Shown piece by piece: positions 54,198-64,000 of a DNA stretch of 64,000 nucleotides. The DNA is taken from positions 6,202,746 to 6,266,745 of the forward strand of contig CM060857.1 of NCBI GenBank assembly GCA_030737835.1. The letters are read 5' to 3'. The notes under the pieces are model-generated. The model was not told the DNA's origin, made no database searches, and worked only from the letters and a program-made list of their open reading frames with translations. The position numbers and the translations under genes are program-made. This DNA comes from Acorus gramineus (taxonomy: Eukaryota > Streptophyta > Magnoliopsida > Acorales > Acoraceae). Position 1 is the stretch's first letter. Each line of letters begins with the position of its first letter.

Positions 54198-57100
54198 ATG
54201 GAGATATCATTGTTAAAGGCATTGCTTAACAGCATCTCACAATTCAGTCTACTATCTTCTGGAAACAATTCAAAGACTGAACTGCTTCAAAGATATTACC
54301 AGACAATTGATGATATTTTGTCGCTATTGAGGCCCGTACTTTATGGTATTATGGATTCTGAGATAGCTTTGGATGAACAGCTGAAAGTGGCTTTGGAAGA
54401 ACTGGATGTGATAATCAATGAAGCAATGGAAATTGTTGAGAGCTGGCATCAGCGGACGAGTAAAGTTTATTTTGTACGTTACATTAATAAGCTTTACTGC
54501 AGTAGTCTATGATTACTTTTTCACGATTCCTTTATTCATGATAATATATGTTAAAATTTATATTTACATGAGTTGTGCCAAAATTTCTGCTGTTCTTTGG
54601 GTTTTCTCCCCGAAGTAAAGGTGGGAGCATAGTGGTAAGCTCCAAAAAATATAGAAGGGGACATAGGCCTCACATTCAGCAAAACATTAAAAAAAAAAAT
54701 TCAGGATTCATACACCCCCAACACCCATAACAACCACCACCACAGTTTTCATGCATCATTCATCATTAAATAGAAACAATGCAAGCCTGTCTCCTGACTT
54801 CTTGTCTCCTATTAAATTATTAAAGGTAGATTGAATATTATTTTTTGGAAGAATTGGTTGGTATTTAACCATTAAATATTTTTTTTTATTTGATATCGGA
54901 GGGACCCCTCGTGGCTGACGCTGGGAAGGCTATCTCCGCCTGTTTGCCTCGGTCCCCCGGAAAATTCTATCGAATAATCACTAACAAACAGGTGGGTAAG
55001 TCAGCGCCAAGACTCGAACCCAGGACCTATCGGTAACACGCCATTAAATATTATTAAAATCTGTACAATAATGTAACAAGGAAAGTCTAAAAAGGTGCAG
55101 AGGGAATGTAGATAAGATATCTACAAAAAAACAGAAACATCAGAGGATCAAAATAAACTTAGTCCTTGTTCCTTAATTCTCGATCCTCAGATCACTCCCT
55201 TTGAAGGCCACCCTCTTGGTTTCCGCACTATATAAGGCCCAAGCTTTGATATGCCCCTTCACACTTCCCTACATATTGTCACCATAATTTCTACCATGTT
55301 TAAACATAACAGCATTTCTGGTCAGCCATGTAGTCCAGCAAACTGCTGGGATAGATGATTGAATAAATTTTCATCCATAAACTAAAGATTTCTTCTAGGA
55401 AGGCTGCACGAACATGACTTGCACACTGTCGAAGTTGGACACAGTAACTGACATGGTTTGAAGACTGGAGTTGATTTTCTGTCACAATGGAAAAATGGGT
55501 CTCTTCTTGTGTCTATTTCGTGCTGCTGGGAAAGAATTATTGGGTCCCACCCTGTGGAAATGAGTTGGTTTTGCTATATGAAATGCTGAAGATGCATGTC
55601 AGTTTGTAGAGGAATTATTTTTAATGAAGTTAAGATTGGAGGATCATATTAAGAAAATGTCACCCCTTGAATGAGACGAGGGATCTACAAAACGAAAGGA
55701 AACCGAGAGAACAAAGGTGAAAGAACGAGGGGCACCGCACTTTGGTGAGGGGGGAGGACCTACCATGATGTGGGTTTGGCCTAAATCACACGCGCGTGCA
55801 TGCATCCCCCCCCACTCGGATCGGATCGGACGTGTGTAATAATTTCTTTTTTCAGAAAAAAAAAAAGAGTAAAGGAAATTTAAAAAAAAAGGATTGCCGA
55901 TTTACATCTATGGCCCTTTGCACTTGGTCTCCATAACGGAATAGATGAAACTTTCTCCAATAAGAATGGACTCCCAAACTTGAAAAGCCCCTTGATTGCC
56001 GCCCAAATATTTTCGATTTAAATTTTCTTCTATTGAAACAAGCCTTTGTTCCTTGCTAACCACGAGCTCCAACACACTGCATAGCGATTGCTTCGGCCCC
56101 TTTTATTGACCATTCTCCTAAAGCAGTCCCCATGTCTTCAACATTTGTGAGCACAATCCTAGTTCCTAGAGCCATACCAATTTTTTACCAAGCATTGGCG
56201 CTATAAGGGCAACAAGAATTTTACACAGCCAAAAAGTAATCCCCAACTAATCAGTGGTAGGATGGTGGGTTGTGTAGTTGGTGGTTTATGTCGATTTATG
56301 ATCCATCCCTCGTGCTTGACAATATGTGACTCTATTGATTTATCTTTTGTGTTGTATTGATATTGTCAACATTCCTCTCAGTTTTTTTTATTCTTGGTGA
56401 AAACTGATACAGAAGATGTTATCTGGCAATGGAAGAAGGTGCTGTTCATTGTACTCTTCACCATATTTTCATGGCCAATTCCATGGGGAAAATCTTTGAA
56501 ATAAAAGTGTAATTTGCTAAAGATGGGTGAATATTTAATGAACATTCGAGTGAATGAGATAGCTTTAAATGAAGGGGATGGAAAATTAGATGATTTTAGA
56601 ATATTTAATTAGTGATCAATTAGCACGTTGCTATGCTGACATTTTTCTAAAGGCAGAACTGATACTACATCCATTCATAGGGAATACCTCAGAAACAAAA
56701 ATGTTGGAGTTTCATAAAGCCAGAGCAGATATGGATTTCTTTGAAAGTATAGTGTGACTTTATATGTCCAATGAATGGGTTAACTTTATATGGAGGAGAC
56801 AGTGACTTGTATGATTCGAGAATTTTAATTACTTATTAATGGGAAATTTTTTTACTGATATTTTGGTTGGGTATTTATGTTGTTTTTTTGCCTGCCCATC
56901 CTGAAAATGAACAATATTTGTCAATCTTTTTTCCATATTATTGGTGAACTCTCTTGTTTTAAACATACTTCTATAGTATAGATGCAGAAGTGGATCAATA
57001 AGATATAATCTCCAATGAGAAAAAAAAAATCAGGGAACTTGTAAATAATGAAAACAAAGAGCTCACTCAGTGCTTTTTCATGCATGTACAAGTTCCTGCA

Positions 57101-60100
57101 CTTTTCATATTTATGTTGGATGTGGTTCCGGGAATTAATGCACCGTGGATGTATGACATCCTATCAATGAGATGATTTTTTCCCGTTCGAGATTATTTTT
57201 GTTTATGAGGTCAAGTGTGGTAAACATACAGCAAGTCGAGTAGAGTTGGTGCAAAATAGTAAATTAGTAATCTCACTACCCTTCTACTAAGCAAGTTTTT
57301 AATTGGTCATCAGGTAATATAGCAAGGAAAATCTTCCTTACTGCAGCCTTGTCTGTGTTTGCGGTGATACATGTATCTGCCTTATTACAGCACATTTAGC
57401 CTTTTGGTTGAACTATGTTTGGCGTTCCGTAGCCATTTCTGATACAGCGAGTTCAGTATTTGTTGGGTGATTGAGGTTGACACAAAATATATTGTTGATA
57501 TTAAATGGTTTCATTTCCAATGCATTTATTATGTCCTGAAGCTGAAATTATCATTCATGAAATATTACATCATGCTAGCAATGGTTATGCAGGCTGCCTA
57601 GCCATGGCACGCAACTTTCAAGCATACCTGATTTGCTCTTTATCATAAAAATAACTCTAGTTTTATTTGCTGAAAAATAGTTTATTTACTTTTCATGTTT
57701 CTAGTTGCTATTTCCTTTACCTTATGGTGGGCTGGAATGATCTGCATCAGCCATATTACAATTTTCTCTATGATTTGGCAAAAAAGGATCCTTTAAATGA
57801 TTTTTCCGCTTTCCTTTTATAAAATGATATCAATCATGTACACATGGAATTATATATCCACCCTTCATGACGTGGTTTTCAATCAACCAAGATCTGGGTT
57901 TATCCTTTAAGCTATGACTGAAATGGTTTTCTAAATCTCAGTTAAGCAATGTTAACCAAAACCAAAGTGTTTTTTTTTTTTTTTTTTTTTTGTGTGTGTT
58001 TTTTTTTTTTTTTTTTGGGGGGGGGGGGGTTTATCATTAAATCTTTCAAACAAAATCCATGGAGCATTTACTCCATCAATTAACATTGATGGTCTAATGT
58101 ACCTATAATGTTTTGAGTGTTAATTGTATATGGGACTGGATTCATCAGTTAGGATGCATGCCTTTTAAATTAGGTTACATGGAATTGATATTTGTTATCT
58201 TGTAAACCACTAATTTGTGCAAATCGTTTATTGTAGAATTATAATGTAACGTCAACATCAGATGAAATACATATATGTTGTTAAAAATTATTATATTCAC
58301 ATGAATTGATTTAGTAGGGTGTGGATTTGTTCTAAAGTTTAGATTTGGATAAAAAAATTGGCTCAATATTATACTAAAAGTGGATATCTTCATCTAGTCT
58401 CCGAAACTTATCACGCCATATATATAATTATAAAATGAAGCTAATGTTCTTTAAAACCTCTGTGCGTGATTCTCAGATTCTGACTGGGTTATTATTAGGT
58501 ATTGATTGAGGTGTCAGGGAATTTTATATGCATCATCTTGGTCTTGGCAACCCAACGAGAACTGACAAGAGACAGCTCTTATTTTTTTTTCTTTTCATTC
58601 TGACGAAGTGAATATCACATCGATGGACCCAGGGGGTCAAGGGCGGTGAATTCTGCCGCCGCTTCCCACCATTTGTAAAGAGTTGGTCATAGTTTCCCTC
58701 TCCCACAAAAAGAATCTCTCCCATTACCTGGAATATCATATGCACTTTTTAAAGAATTTTTCTTGCACGTTGTTCATTTGAATGAAGTGGATTATCGTAC
58801 CTTCTTTTGATTCTGCAGCTTTGATGTCATTTATCCTATTTTATATGCTTCTGTGGGTTCGTTGACCGGAGATTTTTGAATTTGTGATGCCCAAAGCTTC
58901 TTTCTTTGATCTGGAATTGTTAATTTTGATTTAGCATTACTTGTAGGGCATGTGTCATTGCTTGCTAATCACACATTGTTGTGATTTATTTCCAGGTTTT
59001 GCGTATCGAATCTATAATATCAAAACTTCAAATATTGGCACTAGAAACTTGCCGGTTGCTCAGTTCTATGTTTCAGTTGCTCAACATTGACTACAATGCA
59101 TCTGCTATTGAGGTAGATATAAATATTAGAATTCTTACGTGATAAAACTATTTTTTTTTCTCACAAGAGAACACGCAATGCTTCTCATAATCAAATTACA
59201 GTGACATATTTCTTCTGTTCCCACCGAGAGATTTCAACATGCATTGTATTTCAGGAATGCAATAAAAAAATCCAGCACATCAGCTCTGACAATCTATCAG
59301 ATGTTATTAGACAAGCCATGGAAGATGCAGAAAAAGCCACACCCAACTCAGCATGTCTAGCGAAGACTGCAGCTTCTCTCAGCTTGACATCCAATCAGGA
59401 ATTGCTAATGGAGGCTGTGGCCTTGGACAAGCTGAAATCCGAAGTTGGACATGATGAAAACAATGGAGAAGCAAAATTTGTTGATCAGATGATTGGGCTT
59501 GTCGCTTACATGCATGGCTGCCATGTCAAAGAAAAACAGTTGCAGAGCATCAATGATGTACCAATTCCCTGCGATTTTTGCTGTCCACTCTCCCTCGATC
59601 TGATGACGGACCCGGTTATTGTAGCGTCTGGTCAGACTTACGAGCGGGCTTATATCAGGGGATGGCTCGATCTCGGTCTCACCGTTTGTCCTAAAACACG
59701 TCAGACACTTGGGCATGTCAATCTGATCCCCAATTACACCGTCAAGGCACTGATCGTTAACTGGTGCGAGACAAACGAAATAAAGCGCCCCGATCCTGTT
59801 AAGCCTTCAACATTTCTTGGTGGCGATCCTGTCCCTCGGCATTCAGGGTATTCTTTTCAGACTAACTGTCCAAGGTCACCTGAATCAACCTTACAAGAGG
59901 TTCCATCTCATCATCACTCTGGGTCAGACGGTGCGGGTTCTCCATTGCGTCTAATGAATGGGTTTGAATCAAATATGGCTCGATTGCCAATGCCCAGCTC
60001 GGATGTCAAAGAAGCTAGTGTCAGTTCTAGGAAGGAATTCTCTGAAGCTTCTACAGCTGGAGACCAGGCTCAGGGCCACAGCAGGAGTGTCTCTGCCTCT

Positions 60101-62204
60101 AGTGCTGTTTCAAGCAACGATTTTCTCAATGGAGGGGAAGAAGATTCGAATGGGGTATCAAGGGTCTCTAGTGATTTCGCTCAGTATAGCAGTGACCACT
60201 CTGGGGAGGTAAAACATCTTGATGGAGCCACTTCTTCTGCTCCACAGAGAGAACCCGAATTCCCTCCAAAGCTAAGCGAGGCGCGCTCAAGAAGCCATAC
60301 CATCTGGCGACGCCCCTCAGAAAGGTTTGTACCGAGGATTGTTTCCTCCTTATCGATAGACACGAGAGCGGACTTGTTGGGCGTGGAGACGCAAGTGAAG
60401 AAGCTTGTTGAGGAGCTACAAAGCTCGTCGGTGGAAACGAAGAGGGAAGCCACGGGTGAGCTCCGTTCCTTGGCGAGGCACACTATGGAGAACAGAATCA
60501 TCATTGCAAACTGTGGGGCGATAAGCCATCTCGTTGAACTGCTTCACTCAATGGACCTTAAGACTCAGGAGAATGCAGTCACTGCGCTCCTCAATCTCTC
60601 GATAAACGACAACAACAAGACTGCGATCGCAAATGCAGATGCGATTGAGCCTTTGATCCACGTGTTGCAGACGGGGAATGCTGAGGCCAGGGAGAACTCG
60701 GCAGCCACCCTCTTCAGCCTGTCAAAGATGGAGGAGAACAAGCTGAAGATCGGACGGTCAGGAGCCATCATACCTCTGGTGGAACTGCTTGGAAGTGGCA
60801 CTCCGAGAGGGAAGAAGGACGCAGCAACTGCATTGTTTAATTTGTCTATATCTCATGAAAACAAGGCACGCATAGTGCAGGCTGGGGCTGTGAGGCATCT
60901 AGTGGAGCTTATGGAACCGGCGGCTGGGATGGTTGATAAGGCAGTTGCCGTTTTGGCGAATCTTGCAACCATACAGGAAGGTCGCAACACGATAGGGCAT
61001 GAAGGGGGCATACCTGTTCTTGTGGAGGTTGTGGAGTTGGGGTCAGCTAGAGGGAAGGAGAATGCGGCAGCTGCCCTGCTGTATCTCTGTATGAATAGCA
61101 ATAGGTTCTGCAGCATGGTGCTTCAGGAAGGTGCCGTGCCGCCATTGGTTGCGCTCTCTCAGTCGGGCACTCCACGAGCAAAAGAGAAGGTAAGGTGGAC
61201 AGTGGTTCATTTGTTTCTTTTTCTGTGTGCATTTGTTTTGCCACTAATCATGTTTGGTTCTGATTTAGGGATGGCTTTTGCTCTTCCATAATCCGGTTTT
61301 GTAATGTTGGAGCCAAACATGGTGTCAAGTCGATTTTAGATTTACATAGCATTTGAAAACCTGTTTGAAAAACAAACTTTTCACTTTAAAAGATGCTTAA
61401 ATTAGAATCCAAGAAGCATACATTTTGTTAAATTCTTGGAAAGATATTTCTTTTTTGTGCTTTTTATAACTAAAAGTTGTATTTTAGTTTCTTAGATAGC
61501 TGTTGGAGACATTTAAATGATTCTGTTTTTGTAGTATCATATTTAAGCCAAATATGTTTTCAAACACCACAAGCGGCCCCAGCTTTTGAAGAAAAACAAA
61601 AAACCCCTTTTTTATATATATAAATAAATATTGAAAAAATGAGAATCTAACAAAAATACACTTCCTAGAAATCTAATTTCAAAAGGAGCTTTAAGTGAAA
61701 AACTCCTTTTCAAACTCATTTCCAAATGCTAGTTTAAAATATGGGTGTTCCGAAATATTTTTAGTTAAGTTGATTCCTCTAAATCATAATCAACTAAAAT
61801 GTGTTTCAAATGCTTTTTACTTATAAAATCACAGTTTCCTCAAAAATCGGATTTTGGTTAAAAATTCGATTTTGAAGAGTGGAAGCCGAACCGACGACAT
61901 AAATCTTTACATGCAATCATCATTGTAACCATAACTGCAATCACTATTAAGTCATTAGTTCAATCTAACTCATGATTATCGTTTCATCTGGGTTAGTGTA
62001 CAGAAACATTTCTTTCTTAGTTACAGCTCTCTGATTTATGTTTCTGGGTAGATGAACATGGATTTCTCTTCAAGAACACTACATATCCACTTTGTTCTTA
62101 TGAAACTTTGCCTTTCTGAACATAAATTTTGATATGCAATGCAGGCTCAGCAACTTCTTAGGTACTTTAGAAACCAACGACACGGTAACCCCGGAAGGTC
62201 TTGA
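54198..62204 (+). CDS. PUB4: U-box/ARM-repeat E3 ubiquitin ligase, PUB4-like (4 coding exons, 795 aa)
   Basis: Coding exons: 54198-54473, 58996-59112, 59255-61189, 62145-62204; introns all GT...AG and phase-consistent, total 795 codons plus TGA. The start MEISLLKALLNSISQF is the typical PUB2/PUB4 opening. Residues ~1-230 form the helical UND domain. The U-box is at ~235-308 (IPCDFCCPLSLDLMTDPVI, GQTYERAYI, W, then P-N-Y-T-V-KALI), with the E2-contacting positions present; a Ser-rich linker follows to ~500; ARM repeats run from ~513 to ~776 (LVELL, NAVTALLNLSINDNNK, and so on) and the end is YFRNQRHGN, as in the family. Known role: transfer of ubiquitin from E2 to substrates bound by ARM repeats; Arabidopsis PUB4 works with receptor kinases in meristem, tapetum and immune signalling. 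The symbol is by similarity only. Intron 1 is 4.5 kb and hosts a SINE. Appears intact. Confidence 0.95.
54881..55040 (-). mobile_element. 5'-truncated tRNA-derived SINE in the first coding intron
   Basis: On the - strand it has a B box (GGGTTCGAGTCTTGG) close to the 5' end, a GC-rich body, and an A-run tail (TTTTTTTT on the + strand at 54881). The 12-bp duplication CCATTAAATATT is exact at 54869-54880 and 55041-55052. No A box, so likely 5'-truncated. It is inserted antisense to the PUB4-like gene. Confidence 0.8.
55053..58995 (+). other. Remainder of PUB4-like intron 1
   Basis: AT-rich intronic DNA. It contains a C-run (55807-55814), a T/G homopolymer block at 57968-58031 (T20, GTGTGTG, T18, G12) and no supported gene. 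Confidence 0.6.
57968..58031. repeat. T/G homopolymer block
   Basis: Runs of T (about 21 and 17) around GTGTGTG, then about 12 G. A likely source of assembly and sequencing error. Confidence 0.9.
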
Positions 62205-63322
62205 TTTCCGTCGATGCCTGCCTGATCCATCTCGGCATGCAATGTTTTTTGCGTATCTCTCCCACCGGACGGCATTTGAATTGTGTGTGTGATTCCCATT
62301 GTTGTTGAGTGTATAAGAGATGTGTTAGTTTTATTTGTATGATACAGAAGTAAACCAGAAAAAAGGAGAGTTTCTATTTTTGGAGCTTTCGTGTTGTAGC
62401 TTCGCCTATTCTTTGTTACATAATTGCGAAGTGTAGTATATGTTTTTTTGTAATGATAATTATGTTAAAATTATGTCTCTTCCTCTGTTTATCATCAGGC
62501 ATATTTTGAATAAATTATGTATTCAAGACTCTTGATTATTGTCTAAATCTTGGTTCACCCACATCAACATGTACATTTGTGTGTCTTGAATATTGTTATG
62601 TTGCCATAGGTTGTTCCAAGTATGCTTGAAGATGATCATATCTTGAAAGTATGCTATCTAAAATAGAATGACAAAAAAATTATTCTCTTGATGATGGTAC
62701 ATATTTTAGGCTACGGTCGAACGGCTACATTGGAAAGTGGTTCATTTGGATATTATATTACATAATTACAGCATCAGTAATGTAGAAATGCATTTTTATA
62801 TGGGTATTGTTACACTCAGTTAGAAAGTACGAGTAGATCTCAAACTCCATGTCAGATTGTCGACGTTGATTTTTTTTTTAATGCCACGTCAGCTCTCTAA
62901 AAAAGCAGTCGAAAATTTGCCCCTAAAAGTTCTGGTCCATTTTTTTGGATCCATAACTCTGTCATCCCTCCTTTTTGAATCCATTAAAAGCATTTCATTT
63001 ACTGTTTCAACTCCATGAAAAAGCACTAAATATTTCTCATTTGCAGTTATTGGACGAAAAACAGGTATACGCATTGTTTGCATAAGATTCAACATTTATT
63101 CCTCTGTTTCGATTGTTTTATTGTCGTTCGTGACAGCCTTTTCGTTAAAGGTTGTCTCGTTGTAAAATTTTAGAAGATGACAAATTCAAGTCTGTTTACC
63201 ACTGTTCAATCATAGACAACCTACTTTTTCGCTTTCTTTTTTTAATGCATATATACAAATAGTTATTACGTGTATACCTACTTAAATATCGCATGTAAAT
63301 GCAGTTGGTTGTTGTGGATCAA
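62205..63322. other. PUB4-like 3'UTR and intergenic DNA
   Basis: The 3'UTR probably extends to ~62520 (AATAAATT at 62510 may act as a polyadenylation signal). Beyond that is AT-rich DNA without a gene. Confidence 0.45.
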
Positions 63323-64000
63323 ATGGAGACGAATGATTCGGAACAAATTGGAGAGAGCGTTGATGTTGAACACCGAGCTGAAACCGCGATGAAGAAGCTG
63401 AAGACATTACACATTACGAAGCAAATGAAGAGTTGATGGCTGGGATAGAGTTTAATGGTATTGAATAAGCATTTTCTCGGTACAAGGCATTTGCTTTTCG
63501 CTGTGGTTTTGGTGTCATGAGAAGTGGAAGAAGATTCACTCCCGATAGTGACTTGAAGGCAGTTATTTTTGCAAGTTCGAAGGAGAAAAAACTGAGAAAG
63601 AAGAAGGACGAAACTACCATAATCACGAGTGTCTCTCAAGCCCACTATAAACCCACTTGCAAAACCAATTGCAAAGCTAGGATGCAAATCAGAACGTTCG
63701 GTGATGGAAAATGGGTATTAGATCTTCTTGTTCTTGAACACAATCATGAAGTGGACCCAAAACTCTCACGATTTCACAGATGTCATCGCGCACTGACCAC
63801 ACACGCCATGAAAAAATTGGCTATTAATGATGCTACCAGACTTTCTCCGTGCAAGACATTCGATGCACTAGCATACGAAGGGGGAGGTTACGACAATCTT
63901 CCATACATTGAACAAGACTGTCGGAATTATCTTTAAAAAGTGAGATGTCTGCAGCTCGGAGAGGGAGACGCTGAAGCGCTACTGCAGTATTTCAACAAGC
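63323..64000 (+). pseudogene. FAR1/FHY3-related gene, N-terminal part, disrupted (runs off the window)
   Basis: METNDSEQIGESV opens at 63323, but that frame ends at ~63437 while the homologous reading continues in another frame (EEAEDITHYEANEELMAGIE), so there is a frameshift near 63390. In-frame stops follow at 63466-63468 and 63934-63936, with FAR1-like sequence continuing beyond both (AFSRYKAFAFRCGFGV; KVRCLQLGEGDAEALLQYF). In between lies the FAR1 DNA-binding domain: CKTNCKARMQI, W, then LEHNHEV, the WRKY/GCM1-type zinc finger (C...C...H-x-H). FAR1 proteins are domesticated Mutator-like transposases acting as transcription factors in light signalling. The transposase-like part would lie beyond the window. 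Three separate lesions make this a pseudogene unless sequencing errors are involved. Confidence 0.8.

Noticed and set aside
55230-55490. Possible LINE reverse-transcriptase tail on the - strand (CWTTWLTRNAVMFKHGR)
   Set aside because: The resemblance to the WxxWxxRN segment found near the end of plant LINE ORFs is short, interrupted by stops and without the catalytic region or a poly-A tail with TSD.
59405-61244. - strand frames of 60-110 codons
   Set aside because: They are antisense shadows of the large PUB4-like exon.

Overview
The window is nuclear DNA of a flowering plant. It holds two intron-containing plant genes (a PAT1 mRNA-decapping factor and a U-box/ARM E3 ligase of the PUB4 type), a FAR1-related pseudogene, and a dense set of plant transposon families: Ty3/gypsy elements with very long LTRs, hAT, Mutator and Tourist MITEs, and tRNA-derived SINEs. 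I cannot fix the species. There is no bacterial, organellar or rRNA sequence and no intact tRNA gene.

Layout. 1-14485 is a nest of LTR retrotransposons: broken LTR pieces of a family I call B (1-836), a decayed Tat/Ogre-like gypsy body on the + strand (gag from 4777, integrase end at 11049), and two solo LTRs of a second family (A) dropped into it in opposite orientations (842-4469 and 5649-9175, each with a perfect 5-bp target duplication), followed by an inverted pair of A-family LTR fragments (12328-14485). 14486-17171 holds a SINE and a Mutator-type MITE. 17172-23672 is the five-exon PAT1 gene on the - strand. 24423-35521 is a complete A-family element on the - strand: two ~4.18-kb LTRs that differ at only about 25 sites by eye, a 5-bp TSD (GTTAT), a tRNA-iMet primer site, a polypurine tract, and a 2.7-kb internal region containing only wrecked pol. 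35603-50072 is a transposon patchwork: three hAT-type non-autonomous elements, a ~4-kb Mutator-like element carrying a zinc-finger gene fragment and a nested B LTR, another Mutator-type MITE, a Tourist MITE, a Copia LTR fragment and a diverged B LTR. 51800-62204 is the PUB4-like gene on the + strand (5'UTR intron and a 4.5-kb first coding intron with a SINE). 63323 to the window end is a FAR1-family pseudogene.

Most interesting observation. All three well-preserved LTR subtypes of family A (copy 842-4469, copy 5649-9175, and the pair 24423/31338), although diverged in sequence and length, keep the same arrangement in the element's sense direction: an ATAAAT-type promoter box, a strong 5' splice site, a 0.7-1.2-kb stretch dominated by alternating CG/CA, a TTGCAG acceptor, a 36-39-nt mini-exon, a GTGAGTGG donor, a further 1.2-2.1 kb, and a pyrimidine-tract acceptor in front of a final exon reaching the LTR edge. 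This looks like a conserved two-intron leader encoded inside an LTR. The youngest copy moved recently with a dead pol, so it was presumably mobilised in trans by a partner element.

The two cellular genes are not functionally linked in any obvious way. PAT1 acts in cytoplasmic mRNA decay and the PUB4-like protein in ubiquitin signalling. They are separated by about 28 kb of repeats.
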